Counted from the first letter of the stretch, positions 45,420-54,633 are shown. The stretch is 64,000 bases of DNA from Bacillus cereus group sp. RP43 (GCF_040459645.1 NZ_JARVHQ010000001.1:1922001-1986000), one strand, 5' to 3'. Made by a program: numbers and translations. Notes: generated by a model from the letters alone, not told the origin.

Positions 45420-46022
45420 TTAGTTGACCTTTAAAACAACAAGAGATGCGTTGGAATAAATAATGTCACCTATGGCTTCTCTTATTCGTACTCGAAGGAC
45501 ATCTCCTTGGTTTAAAGGTAATAGATCAGTTCTAGCGGATGTAGTTCTTACCCCAGAACCACCACCAACTCGTGTTTCAATGGCGAATTGAATGGAATCA
45601 TTTATTGTAAGGTTTAATATACTAGACGAAATAGCTTGTATCACAAATACAATTGAAAAGGATACAGAGTACACACCAGTGGTATCAATTGTAATGGAGT
45701 TGTCTACTGGGGTTAGAGTAGTTCCACTAACAGGTCCTGGAATTGTCAAATTAACATTTGTATTAACTACTGCTGAAAAACCGATACCTACTTCAGAAGT
45801 TATTGTTCCAAATACCGGGAGAATTCCTAAACCGGTTGCTCCAGTGGGACCGGTTATTCCGATTCCTGTAGCGCCGGTAGGTCCAGTTATTCCGATTCCA
45901 GTAAGTCCTGTAACACCAGTAGGTCCGGTAGGGAATGTAAATGGTGGAATGGGTGGTAGTGTGGGGCCAATTAAATTTGGTTCAAGAGCAGGTCCATGTA
46001 AAATAATATTTTCTTTGCTCAT
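45420..46022 (-). CDS. Exosporium collagen-like protein (BclA family)
   Basis: 200 residues. The exosporium-targeting leader near residues 10-30 ([20 protein letters not shown]) is followed by a very short collagen-like run of GxT/GxG triplets (about residues 33-67, [18 protein letters not shown]). A C-terminal BclA-like jelly-roll trimerisation domain follows ([15 protein letters not shown] to ASLVVLKVN). Such proteins form the hair-like nap of spores in this group. The stalk is much shorter than in BclA, where dozens of triplets occur. GGAGG lies before the ATG. Expression is probably late in sporulation (sigma-K), though I did not identify the promoter. Confidence 0.92.
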   Translation of the reverse strand: MSKENIILHGPALEPNLIGPTLPPIPPFTFPTGPTGVTGLTGIGITGPTGATGIGITGPTGATGLGILPVFGTITSEVGIGFSAVVNTNVNLTIPGPVSGTTLTPVDNSITIDTTGVYSVSFSIVFVIQAISSSILNLTINDSIQFAIETRVGGGSGVRTTSARTDLLPLNQGDVLRVRIREAIGDIIYSNASLVVLKVN

Positions 46023-46214
46023 ATAGTAACCTCCTATGATTGCTTGTCATAATTATTAAATGTATTAGGATAAGTAAATGACATTCGCAATAGCGGAGGC
46101 GCGTATTTAATTTTTATACAACGAAATTAAAGTTGCTACTTTAAAATTGAATACAATCAATGTACATGTCGCAATATTGAGGTGTATAGTTACGTATTAC
46201 TTAAGTATGACACC

Positions 46215-46243
46215 TTTACTTCTAAAACAACATGTAGTATGAT
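46215..46243 (+). promoter_or_regulatory. Candidate promoter of an intergenic RNA
   Basis: TTTACT, 17 bp, TATGAT. It would start transcription near 46250, about 300 bases before a strong terminator. Confidence 0.45.
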
Positions 46244-46249
46244 GATTTC

Positions 46250-46546
46250 AATAAATTAGATTTCAATGAACATAAAATATAAATTAATGAGAGGTGCTTT
46301 TTGTGAGTGCGGTAGGTACTAAATAGGAAAAATTTAATGAAATAAATCGGATAAGACCAGGGGATTTTTATGTATATCATACCCCTAATTTTGTCATGCA
46401 TTTATTTCGAAACCTATGAAGATACCTACAATACTTTATAAAGCGTGTAATAAGGGGATTGCCATCTGTTTTTATGGCTTATTTTCTCATATGTTATTAC
46501 ACATGCCTTGTAAATGTAAAAGCTGCGGTATCCCCGCAGCTTTTTT
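46250..46546 (+). ncRNA. Candidate structured non-coding RNA
   Basis: Between the promoter and terminator, nested complementary blocks appear: GTAGGTA (46309) with TACCTAC (about 46421-46427), AAATAAAT with ATTTATTT inside it, and AGGGG-N-TATG with CATA-CCCCT at the tip. A tiny reading frame (GTG at 46302, eight codons, good ribosome site) lies at the 5' end. I do not recognise a known class. Could also be an untranslated leader or chance. Confidence 0.3.
46518..46546 (+). terminator. Terminator in the intergenic region
   Basis: AAAAGCTGCGG / CCGCAGCTTTT with a 5-base loop and six T. Confidence 0.92.
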
Positions 46547-46659
46547 GTATATGTTTATAATGTGTAAACATGATAATTGAATAATGTAGAACTCATTGGA
46601 ATCTAATGAGTAGGTATCTTCATTGATGATAAAAACCAATCATAGTGAGGAGAAACAAA

Positions 46660-48561
46660 ATGAATACGATGACTTTTGAAAAGTTACAATATAACGAATT
46701 AATGGAAATAGTGAAATCTTATTGTGTAAGTGGATTAGGTAAGGAATTATTAAATAAATTAGAGCCGAGTACGAGTATAAAAGTAGTGAGAAATCGCTTA
46801 AATGAAACGACAGAAGCACGAGCTATAGTAGATGCAGAAGGGCATGTGCCTTTCTTCGGAATTTCTAATATCGCTAGTACAATTCAAAAATTAGAAAAAG
46901 GGATGATTTTAGATCCAGCAGAGTTAGTGAGTGTTTCAGACTTTTTACGTGGATGTAGAAAGATTAAAAAATTTATGTTAGATAAAGAATTTTTTGCGCC
47001 AATATTAGCTTCCTATGCAAATTCAATGACTGAATTTAAAAGTATTGAAGAGGAAATTAACTTTTCAATTAAAGGAAATAGCATTGATGCAGCGGCTAGT
47101 AAAGAGTTAAAACGAATTCGAAATAACATTGATTCTGTAGATGGAAAAATAAAAGAACGTTTAACGAAGTTTTTAAATAGTAGTGCAAATAAGAAGTATA
47201 TTCAGGAATTCTTTATTAGTAAAAAGGATGATCGCTATACGATTCCGATTAAATCTACCTACAAAAATCAAGTTGCGGGAAGTATTGTTGAAGCATCTGC
47301 AAAAGGTTCTACTGTATTTATAGAACCGCATACGGTTACAAAGCTAAATGCGGAACTCGCGAGTTTGAAAGCAGAAGAAGCGATGGAAGAGTATCAAATT
47401 TTAGCGACGTTATCAGGCATGGTGCTAGAAAATATTTATCATATAAAAATAAATATGGAACTGATTAGTCAATATGACATGGTATTTGCGAAAGCGAAGT
47501 TTAGTAAAAGTATCGATGGAATAGAACCGAAGTTAAACGATCATGGTCACATTCATTTAGTGAATTGTAAGCATCCGCTTTTAACAGGGCAAGTTGTACC
47601 GTTAAATTTTGAAATCGGTCAAGAGTACCGTAGTTTAATTATTACAGGACCGAATGCGGGCGGGAAAACGATTGTGTTAAAAACAATTGGATTACTAACA
47701 TTAGCGACAATGTCTGGCTTGCATATCGCTGGAGATAAAGAAACGGAAATTGCTATTTTCGAAAATGTGTTTGTAGATATAGGTGATAATCAAAGTATTG
47801 AAAATGCATTAAGTACATTTTCATCTCATATGAAAAATCTGTCTGAAATTATGAGGATATCAAATAATAATACGTTACTACTATTTGACGAAATAGGAAG
47901 CGGCACAGAACCAAATGAAGGTGCGGCGCTTGCGATATCTATTTTAGAAGAATTTTATCTAACGGGATGTATTACAATTGCGAGTACGCATTACGGAGAA
48001 ATTAAACGATTTTCAGAAATGCACGGTGATTTTATGAACGCAGCAATGCAATTTAATAGTGAGACATTGGAGCCTCTTTATAAATTAGTGATCGGTAAAT
48101 CTGGTGAAAGTAATGCACTTTGGATTGCAAATAAAATGAATGTAAAAGAACATGTACTGCAAAGAGCGAAAGAGTATATGGGAAATAAAGAATACGCTCT
48201 AGAAAAAGTGAATGAAAGTAAAATTAGAAAACCGAAATTCGTACAAGAAAAAAGAGAAAATGACTATGAATATAAAATCGGTGACCGTGTGAATTTATTG
48301 GATCATGATGATTTTGGTATCATCTATAAGGAAAAAGATAATTTCTATAATGTTGTTGTATATTATAACGGTGAATTTATTGAAGTGAATATAAAACGTA
48401 TGAACTTAGAAGTAGCAGCGAAGGAATTATACCCAGAAGGATACGATTTAAACACACTATTTGTCGATTATAAAGAAAGAAAAATGCAACATGATATAGA
48501 GCGCGGATCGAAAAAAGCACTTCGTAAAATTGAAAAAGAAATAAGAAAGAATAGAGGATAA
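46660..48561 (+). CDS. MutS2-like ATPase lacking the Smr domain
   Basis: 633 residues. The MutS core/lever domain (EKLQYNELMEIVKSYCVS onward) is followed by the ABC-type ATPase: Walker A GPNAGGKT (about 330-337), Walker B LLLFDEIGSGTEP (about 407-419) and the STHYGE switch. The KOW-like middle (YKIGDRVNLLDHDDFGII) follows. True MutS2 proteins are about 785 residues and end in an Smr nuclease domain; this one stops at EKEIRKNRG, so it lacks the cutting module. It may act on branched DNA or stalled ribosomes by clamp action alone (inference). GAGGAG precedes the ATG at 46660. Confidence 0.88.
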   Translation: MNTMTFEKLQYNELMEIVKSYCVSGLGKELLNKLEPSTSIKVVRNRLNETTEARAIVDAEGHVPFFGISNIASTIQKLEKGMILDPAELVSVSDFLRGCRKIKKFMLDKEFFAPILASYANSMTEFKSIEEEINFSIKGNSIDAAASKELKRIRNNIDSVDGKIKERLTKFLNSSANKKYIQEFFISKKDDRYTIPIKSTYKNQVAGSIVEASAKGSTVFIEPHTVTKLNAELASLKAEEAMEEYQILATLSGMVLENIYHIKINMELISQYDMVFAKAKFSKSIDGIEPKLNDHGHIHLVNCKHPLLTGQVVPLNFEIGQEYRSLIITGPNAGGKTIVLKTIGLLTLATMSGLHIAGDKETEIAIFENVFVDIGDNQSIENALSTFSSHMKNLSEIMRISNNNTLLLFDEIGSGTEPNEGAALAISILEEFYLTGCITIASTHYGEIKRFSEMHGDFMNAAMQFNSETLEPLYKLVIGKSGESNALWIANKMNVKEHVLQRAKEYMGNKEYALEKVNESKIRKPKFVQEKRENDYEYKIGDRVNLLDHDDFGIIYKEKDNFYNVVVYYNGEFIEVNIKRMNLEVAAKELYPEGYDLNTLFVDYKERKMQHDIERGSKKALRKIEKEIRKNRG

Positions 48562-48567
48562 TATAGA

Positions 48568-49092
48568 ATGGTAACGATTAGAGAAGAACAACAAAATGAT
48601 TATAGTAAGACTGAAGAAGTTGTAAAACAAGCATTTTTAAATGAAGAATTTAGTGATAAAAAAGAACATGAACTTGTAAAACGTATTAGAGAATGTGACG
48701 CATTTGTTCCAGCGTTATCAATCGTTGCGGTAGATGAGGAAATAGTTGGTCATATTATGTTATCAAAAATTACAATAGAACAAGACGGAACTTCTGTAGA
48801 ATCATTAGCACTTGCACCAGTATCAGTTGCTAGGGGTCATCAGAAAAAAGGAATCGGCGGAAAACTAATCGCTTCTGCTTTAGAAAAGGCGGAAGAACTT
48901 GGATACGGATCAGTTGTTGTGTTAGGGCATCCAGAGTACTATCCGAAATTTGGTTTTAAGAAAGCAAGTGAGTGGAATATAAAAGCACCATTTGAAGTGC
49001 CAGATGAAGTATTTATGGTGATGGAGCTAAGAGAGAACACTCTTCAAGGTGTAGAAGGAATTGTACAATATTCGAGTGCTTTTACTGAGTAG
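48568..49092 (+). CDS. GNAT N-acetyltransferase (YhbS-like)
   Basis: 174 residues. The CoA loop is PVSVARGHQKKGIGGKLI, followed by GYGSVVVLGHPEYYPKFGFKKAS, the YhbS/COG3153 hallmark. Acceptor unknown. It starts 6 bp after the MutS2-like stop, so the pair is an operon. Confidence 0.9.
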   Translation: MVTIREEQQNDYSKTEEVVKQAFLNEEFSDKKEHELVKRIRECDAFVPALSIVAVDEEIVGHIMLSKITIEQDGTSVESLALAPVSVARGHQKKGIGGKLIASALEKAEELGYGSVVVLGHPEYYPKFGFKKASEWNIKAPFEVPDEVFMVMELRENTLQGVEGIVQYSSAFTE

Positions 49093-49126
49093 GGGTATCG
49101 GTTAAGAAATATAATCATAAAAGATG

Positions 49127-49167
49127 CTATCTTTTTGTAGGAATATACAGAAAGGTAGCGTTTTTTA
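49127..49167 (+). terminator. Terminator of the MutS2-like/GNAT operon
   Basis: GCTATCTTTTTGTA pairs with TACAGAAAGGTAGC (two mismatches), then TTTTTT. Confidence 0.78.
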
Positions 49168-49252
49168 TTAAGCGAATCTATTTACATATATTTTGCTCAA
49201 TGAATAATTGAGATGATAAAATTGATATAGAAATGTAAAGGGAGAGAATAGA

Positions 49253-49963
49253 ATGAAGAATCGAGAAACAAATAGCAATGAGAATGTAGTTACGTTATAT
49301 GTTACAAGACATGGTAAAACAATATTAAATACGAACCATCGTGCGCAAGGTTGGGCAGACTCTCCGTTAGTAGAAAGAGGTGTTGAAGTTGCCTCAAATT
49401 TAGGGACAGGATTAAAAGATGTTCATTTTATGAATGTGTATAGTAGTGATAGCGGCCGAGCGATTGAAACTGCTAATTTAGTATTAAAATATAGTGAGCA
49501 ATCAAAGTTAAAACTTGAGCAAAGGAAAGATTTACGAGAATTAAATTTCGGTATTTTTGAAGGTGAAAAACTTGAGAATATGTGGGATGTGGTTGGAAAA
49601 GCTGCAGGCGTTGCATCACCAGAAGAACTCATGAAGTTTTCTATTCAAGAAGTGATTAATCTTATTAGAGCAGCAGACCCTACGAAACAGGCGGAAGATT
49701 GGGAATTATTTTCTACTCGTATAAAAGCAGAGATTGATAAAATTAGTGAAGAAGCTGTTAGAAATGGTGGCGGTAACGTTTTAGTTGTCGTTCATGGGCT
49801 TTTGATTACTGCCTTAATAGAAATGTTAGACAGTAGCAAAACAAAACTTGGAGTGGAAAATGCAAGTGTAACGAAAGTTTTATATAAAGATGGGGAATAC
49901 ATCGTCGAGTCGGTTGGAGATATGAGTTATGTTGAAAAAGGAAGAGAAAGTGTGGAAATATAA
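49253..49963 (+). CDS. Histidine phosphatase family protein
   Basis: 236 residues. The phosphoglycerate-mutase-like catalytic TRHGKT (His about 20) and the second His in VVVHGLL (about 182) are intact; the arginine in YSSDSGRAIETA and the glutamate in LRELNFGIFEG complete the pocket. Substrate unknown. GGGAGAG precedes the ATG. Single gene. Confidence 0.9.
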   Translation: MKNRETNSNENVVTLYVTRHGKTILNTNHRAQGWADSPLVERGVEVASNLGTGLKDVHFMNVYSSDSGRAIETANLVLKYSEQSKLKLEQRKDLRELNFGIFEGEKLENMWDVVGKAAGVASPEELMKFSIQEVINLIRAADPTKQAEDWELFSTRIKAEIDKISEEAVRNGGGNVLVVVHGLLITALIEMLDSSKTKLGVENASVTKVLYKDGEYIVESVGDMSYVEKGRESVEI

Positions 49964-49985
49964 TCCTATCTCAAATAGATATAAG

Positions 49986-50018
49986 AAAAGGAAGTTAGTA
50001 AAATCTAGCTTCCTTTTT
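49986..50018. terminator. Terminator between convergent genes
   Basis: AAAAGGAAG-TAG / CTA-CTTCCTTTT with an A/T-rich loop, followed by T and preceded by A. Confidence 0.78.
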
Positions 50019-50030
50019 AAATTGGAACGA

Positions 50031-50996
50031 TTATGGGATTAATAAAATCTTCCCTGTGCTTTTACGGCTCTCTAATAATTCATGTGCACGTGCACCATCT
50101 TGTAAAGAGAATGTAGTGGGACTCGCAATGTTTAATTTTCCAGTAGCGATCCAATCAAATAATTGAGTAGAGCGATTTTTACGTTCTTCATACGTAGTAA
50201 GCACGTTCCAAAGGTCTCCGCCAGTTAAAGTTTTTGAAGTATCCATAAGCATACGTGGATCTACAGGCGCAGGATTACCACCAGCCATTCCGTAAAATAC
50301 GACAGTACCACCAATTTTAGTAGCGCTAAAGCTTTCATCTAATGTAGAACCTACTGATTCATACACAACATTTACTCCAGTACCATTAGTCACTTCAAGT
50401 ACTTTCGTATACCATGCTTCAGTATATAAAAATACGTGATCAGCACCAGTTAATGTGGCTACTTTTGCTTTTTCGTTTGACGACGTGAGGCCGATTACTT
50501 TTCCGCCTTGTAGTTTAATCATTTGAGTAAGAAGTTGACCGACGCCACCAGCTGCAGCGTGTACTAGAGCTATATCATCGTGTTTTAGTTGATAGCTATC
50601 TTGCGTTAAATAATGTGCAGTTAATCCTTGTAATAAGACAGAAGCGGCTGTTTCAAAAGAAATAGAATCTGGTAGTGGGATTACTTTTTCTGATGGGACG
50701 GCAACTAGTTCTGCATTTGAGAATGGAACGTCAGCAAATGCAATGCGGTCTCCAGGGGTGATAGTGGTAACGTTAGTTCCTACTTCTTCAACAATTCCAG
50801 CTCCTTCATAACCTAATATGTAAGGCGGATTGCCAGCGAGATGATAATCGCCGCGGCGTCTATAAATATCAGCGAAGTTTAATCCGATTGCTTTCGTACG
50901 GACAAGAATTTCATTTGGATTTATGATTGGATCATGTATTTCTTTATATTGTAGTACATCTGGATTTCCAAACTGTTCGAAACAAAGTGCTTTCAT
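50031..50996 (-). CDS. Quinone oxidoreductase (MDR, zeta-crystallin type)
   Basis: 321 residues without zinc ligands. NFADIYRRRGDY (QOR signature), GYEGAGIVEEVG, HAAAGGVGQLLTQMIK for NADPH and the ESRKSTGKILLIP end mark the NADPH:quinone reductase class. GGAGG lies before the ATG at 50996 rather than an in-frame start five codons earlier. It is divergent from the LysR gene at 51119, which probably regulates it. Confidence 0.9.
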   Translation of the reverse strand: MKALCFEQFGNPDVLQYKEIHDPIINPNEILVRTKAIGLNFADIYRRRGDYHLAGNPPYILGYEGAGIVEEVGTNVTTITPGDRIAFADVPFSNAELVAVPSEKVIPLPDSISFETAASVLLQGLTAHYLTQDSYQLKHDDIALVHAAAGGVGQLLTQMIKLQGGKVIGLTSSNEKAKVATLTGADHVFLYTEAWYTKVLEVTNGTGVNVVYESVGSTLDESFSATKIGGTVVFYGMAGGNPAPVDPRMLMDTSKTLTGGDLWNVLTTYEERKNRSTQLFDWIATGKLNIASPTTFSLQDGARAHELLESRKSTGKILLIP

Positions 50997-51082
50997 ATGG
51001 AATACCTCCATTTTATTGTTTGTCGATGCTCTTTATCATACAATATAAATATCAATAGACAAAGAGGATTATTTCGATGGAA

Positions 51083-51103
51083 TCAATCGGAAATACCGAT
51101 TGA
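51083..51103. promoter_or_regulatory. LysR operator candidate
   Basis: TCAATCGG-AAATA-CCGATTGA, an 8-bp perfect dyad that contains the T-N11-A pattern of LysR sites. It lies 15 bp before the LysR gene and 87 bp before the divergent oxidoreductase. Confidence 0.65.
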
Positions 51104-51118
51104 AAAGAGGGATGATAA

Positions 51119-52012
51119 ATGGAGATAAAACAATTAATTACATTTAAAGTAGCGGCAGATACTTTGAACTTTACACAAACTGCGAAGAAATTAAACTTTG
51201 CTCAATCGAGCGTGACAGCGCAAATTAAAACGTTAGAGGATGAGCTCGGTACACCACTATTTGAGAGATTAGGGAAACGTCTTTTCTTAACTGAAGCAGG
51301 AAGAAAGTTTCAACTATATGCGGACAAGATAATCGCACTTAGTAACGAAGCGAAGACGGCTGTGAAAGATGATGAGGAAATAGCAGGTACGTTAATAATA
51401 GGTGCACAAGAAAGTCAATGTACATACAGACTGCCTTCTATATTAAAGCGGTTTAAAGCGCAATTTCCCCAAATAAAACTTATATTTAAACCCGCACATT
51501 CCAATAAAGATGCGAAGGAACAATTGATGGAGGGAAAAGTAGATCTTGCATTTATTTTGGACGAATGTAAAACAGAAAATGTTCTGCATGTGGAGCCACT
51601 TATGAAAGAAGAATTAAAAGTAGTAGCTCCTCCTACGCATCGTTTACTTGAACAGGCTTCTGTTTCTATAAAAGATTTAGAGATTGAAACACTTTTACTA
51701 ACAGAATTAGGCTGCTCATATAGGACTTTATTTGAAGAGCTATTTCGTGCTGAAGATGTATATCCAGCAAATAAAATTGAGTTTGTTAGTGTTGAAGCAA
51801 TTAAACAATGTGTTATTGCAGATTTAGGTATAGCCGTTTTACCAGCGATAGTAGTAGAAAAAGATATACGGGAAGGGATGTTAAAGGAGTTAATGTTAAA
51901 AGAAACAATACCTCCGATTTATACACAAATTGCTTGGCATAAAGATAAATGGATGACAGCACCACTGCAACAATTTATTGATGTAACGAGGGAGTTTTTT
52001 GCAAGGGATTAA
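51119..52012 (+). CDS. LysR family transcriptional regulator
   Basis: 297 residues. The winged HTH (NFTQTAKKLNFAQSSVTAQI) and the C-terminal periplasmic-binding-like domain (GCSYRTLFEELF, CVIADLGIAVLP) are intact. Divergent from the quinone oxidoreductase with a dyad operator between. The Cys residues in GCSYR and CVIAD could make it redox- or electrophile-responsive (inference). Confidence 0.92.
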   Translation: MEIKQLITFKVAADTLNFTQTAKKLNFAQSSVTAQIKTLEDELGTPLFERLGKRLFLTEAGRKFQLYADKIIALSNEAKTAVKDDEEIAGTLIIGAQESQCTYRLPSILKRFKAQFPQIKLIFKPAHSNKDAKEQLMEGKVDLAFILDECKTENVLHVEPLMKEELKVVAPPTHRLLEQASVSIKDLEIETLLLTELGCSYRTLFEELFRAEDVYPANKIEFVSVEAIKQCVIADLGIAVLPAIVVEKDIREGMLKELMLKETIPPIYTQIAWHKDKWMTAPLQQFIDVTREFFARD

Positions 52013-52064
52013 GTGGAGAAATATTTGTTTTAAATGAGAGGGAAAATGGCACCTTTGTATAGAG

Positions 52065-52103
52065 AGAACCGATGCTTGAATGAAACAAGTGTCGGTTCTT
52101 TTA
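52065..52103 (+). terminator. Terminator of the LysR gene
   Basis: AGAACCGA-GCTTG / CAAG-TCGGTTCT followed by TTTT. Confidence 0.85.
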
Positions 52104-52313
52104 TGTTTTAAATAAAGAATGCTATAAAATGTGTATTTCTCAACTTTTTTCTTACAAGGATAAGTAAAATTCTTCATATATTCCAATAATCATAAGGGAA
52201 TTTACAACGTGTATTCGTTTCTGTAAGATGCCTCTAGGAAGCATGAAAGGAGGGCTTACATAGCAGTATAGGTTGTCTTTAGTATACGTACTTATTTTGA
52301 GGGGGAATTTAAA

Positions 52314-52826
52314 ATGTTTAAAAAGTTAATGAAAGTATGCGTGTTAAGTGCGGCAAGTATAGGTGTATTATTTAGTTTCCAAGGAAGTACATTTGCAGCT
52401 ACTGATTTAAGTAGTTATTATGACGGGAAAAATCCAGCAACAACGAAAGTATACGGGGGAAGTACGACGTGTGATGCAGATGGATTTAATGCAAAGTCTA
52501 CAGCGGTGTACGAAGGTAGTAAAAAAGTAGGGACAGTGTATTTACGTTACAGTAATAAATGTCACGCAGCATGGGCTAAGTTTGTGTTAGATCAACCAGC
52601 ACCAGCTGTTTCGGGAGGAGTGTACGCGTACGCTGTTGTAAATAAATACAAAAATGGTGTATTCCAAAAATCAGTTACTTCTAATCAGGGGAACGGCACA
52701 ATAAAAACAGGTCAAACGAGCACTTATACAGGAATGGTATTTGATTTAACTGCTGATTTCGGATACACAGCAGATGCTGAAGCAGTTACGTTTAATAACG
52801 GTTACGGGAAAACAGCACGTTATTAA
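52314..52826 (+). CDS. Secreted DUF2690 (YjfA-like) protein, copy 1
   Basis: 170 residues. The signal peptide (MFKKLMKVCVLSAASIGVLF) ends near TFA-AT. The mature part has the DUF2690 blocks TTCDADGF, GTVYLRYSNKCHAAWAKF, GQTSTYTGMVFD. Two Cys (in TTCD and NKCH) likely form a disulphide. YjfA of B. subtilis is a secreted member of unknown role. GGGGGAA lies before the ATG. A paralogue starts 17 bp after its stop. The 300 bp before it hold the LysR terminator and a weak hairpin (52222-52260). Confidence 0.85.
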   Translation: MFKKLMKVCVLSAASIGVLFSFQGSTFAATDLSSYYDGKNPATTKVYGGSTTCDADGFNAKSTAVYEGSKKVGTVYLRYSNKCHAAWAKFVLDQPAPAVSGGVYAYAVVNKYKNGVFQKSVTSNQGNGTIKTGQTSTYTGMVFDLTADFGYTADAEAVTFNNGYGKTARY

Positions 52827-52843
52827 TAAAGGAGTGAAATTAT

Positions 52844-53320
52844 ATGAAACTTTTAAAAAAGACGAGTGCATGTTTATTGCTATCTTTACTCGTTGTAACT
52901 AGTATGTTTAGCACGACTAATAGCGATAAAGCATATGCAGAAGACCATTCATATGATGGGAAAAGCCCTTATTATAATAGCTGTGATCAATCTGCAGTAA
53001 CGAAAGAGAAGAAATGGATAGATTCAAATTCTTATGTAGAATTAAAATTTAGCACCACTTGTAAGACGGCTTGGGCAAAAGTTACTGTAACTCGTCCAGC
53101 AGTTTATAATAATGAAGCTGATGCAAGGATTGTTAGAAAAACAGATGGAAAGGCATACACTTGCGGAAGTGCTGGAGGAAATGGTGTTGTAAATAAAGGG
53201 CAAACATCATGCTATACGCCAATGGTATATGATTTAGATCCAAGAAAGGCGCAAGCGCAAGGGAAACATGCAATTCCGAATAGTGATGCTTATAATTATG
53301 CGGAGACTATTTGGTATTGA
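52844..53320 (+). CDS. Secreted DUF2690 (YjfA-like) protein, copy 2
   Basis: 158 residues, signal peptide cut near AYA-ED. Blocks shared with the first copy: SYDGKSPYY, VELKFSTTCKTAWAKVTV, KGQTSCYTPMVYDLD. It has four Cys in the mature part, two more than copy 1, so probably two disulphides. AAAGGAGTG lies before the ATG; the pair forms an operon. Confidence 0.85.
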   Translation: MKLLKKTSACLLLSLLVVTSMFSTTNSDKAYAEDHSYDGKSPYYNSCDQSAVTKEKKWIDSNSYVELKFSTTCKTAWAKVTVTRPAVYNNEADARIVRKTDGKAYTCGSAGGNGVVNKGQTSCYTPMVYDLDPRKAQAQGKHAIPNSDAYNYAETIWY

Positions 53321-53355
53321 TGAGGATATGGAGATTGTAAGGTAGAATATTTTAA

Positions 53356-53397
53356 GAGCATGTTTTGGAAAATAAATAAAACATGCTCGATCTTTTT
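53356..53397. terminator. Terminator of the DUF2690 operon
   Basis: GAGCATGTTTT / AAAACATGCTC with an 11-base loop and TCTTTTTT; it can also serve the convergent DinB gene. Confidence 0.85.
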
Positions 53398-53417
53398 TGT
53401 AGTTTAGAACAATCGAA

Positions 53418-53906
53418 TTAACTAAGGTCTGTATCAGGGGGAGTGTACCCAAGGTGACGAGCCATTGATACAATTTGTCCTTTATGATGAAACTCATGTG
53501 TTTCCGTATGAGTTAAAAGCCATAGCGGAGTTGTGCTCCAAGGTTCTTTTTGCCATTTCACTTCATTTGCTATATTTTCGAGCCAACGGTCATTGTATTC
53601 ATCTAAAAAACGTATTACAACCGCATCTGCTAACTTAAACCTAGCACGAACTTTCTCGATATCTGCACGCTCAATTTCATAATCACTAGCAAATGAAAAA
53701 TCTGCTCGTTTTTGCTTGAATGCGAATGATCCAAGCCAGTATCGATAGCAATCGGCTACATGAATATGTGTCTTTATAATGCTACCGCTCCCGAAATTCG
53801 GAACAGTGCTATGTAATTTTTCTAGTGGGATTTCTTCCAAAAACGAAAATAGAGTTTCTCTTGTAGAGCTAATAAGATTATATTGTTGTTTTAAAATATG
53901 TAACAT
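53418..53906 (-). CDS. DinB family four-helix-bundle protein
   Basis: 162 residues. The metal-binding His triad of the DinB/YfiT fold is visible: His of THIHVADCYRYW (about 48), and two in THTETHEFHHKGQI (about 136 and 140). Members include thiol-dependent transferases that use bacillithiol or mycothiol (BstA type); activity here unproven. GAGGAGT lies before the ATG. Confidence 0.87.
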   Translation of the reverse strand: MLHILKQQYNLISSTRETLFSFLEEIPLEKLHSTVPNFGSGSIIKTHIHVADCYRYWLGSFAFKQKRADFSFASDYEIERADIEKVRARFKLADAVVIRFLDEYNDRWLENIANEVKWQKEPWSTTPLWLLTHTETHEFHHKGQIVSMARHLGYTPPDTDLS

Positions 53907-54110
53907 GCAAGTACACTCCTCTTTTATTTACTAAACTATTTGTGTAGTAAGTAATTCTATATTTACGAGGAGTGAACCTTTTTATTATTTTTACTAAGCA
54001 TATTAGATGTATTTCTTATTTGTTTCTGATAGATTAAACAAGGTGAAACTTTAATAAGTTGAACATTCTTAGTTCATAACAAATTGTACATCAAGAAGGG
54101 GAACGATAAA

Positions 54111-54566
54111 ATGAATAGACTAGTGGGTTTAAAACAATTTGAAATAACGCGTGGGGCATTACTTAAATTTATGGAAACGTTAGATGATAAAACTGCAGAT
54201 ACGCAGCCAGAGGGCTTTAACAATACAATTCGTTGGCACATCGGTCACGTGTTAACAGCAGCAGAAACATTCATGTTTGGAAGAGAGTTTAAACAATTAC
54301 CAACGGAATATCCAGGTATGTTTGGATATGGATCAAGACCATCTAAATGGAAAACAGAAGGGCCATCGTTAGAAGTGTTAATGGCTCAATTAAAAGAACA
54401 AGCAAAACGTATTAACGAAATGCCAGCAGAAGCATTTGAAAATAAACTGCCAGAGCCATTCCTAGGATTGGAAACAGTAGGGGAGCTTTACGGTATGATG
54501 CTTTATCATGAAGCGGATCATATTGGGCAAATGAAGGCGATGGAACGTATTATTAAAGCTCTTTAG
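54111..54566 (+). CDS. DinB family protein
   Basis: 151 residues. RWHIGHVLTAAETF (first His), then YHEADHIGQMKAM (second and third His) give the DinB metal site. It is related in fold but not closely in sequence to the neighbour read on the opposite strand. GAAGGGG precedes the ATG at 54111; an open stretch of nine codons upstream lacks a ribosome site. Confidence 0.87.
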   Translation: MNRLVGLKQFEITRGALLKFMETLDDKTADTQPEGFNNTIRWHIGHVLTAAETFMFGREFKQLPTEYPGMFGYGSRPSKWKTEGPSLEVLMAQLKEQAKRINEMPAEAFENKLPEPFLGLETVGELYGMMLYHEADHIGQMKAMERIIKAL

Positions 54567-54633
54567 TTTTGAGTAAAGTTCACTTGCATATAAAAAACAA
54601 AATTACAGATGTATTGTTAAATAATATAAAGAC

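Larger units (their letters stand above)
46023..46659. other. Intergenic region between the collagen-like gene and the MutS2-like gene
   Basis: 637 bp without a convincing protein gene. It contains a sigma-A-like promoter, complementary blocks and a terminator (46215-46546), described separately as a candidate RNA. The right end (46547-46659) is the leader of the MutS2-like gene. Confidence 0.6.

Noticed and set aside
45592..46026. A 144-codon open frame on the plus strand, opposite the collagen-like gene.
   Set aside because: It is the complement of Gly-Pro-Thr triplets; the periodic codons keep the antisense frame open. The minus-strand gene has a ribosome site and an exosporium leader.
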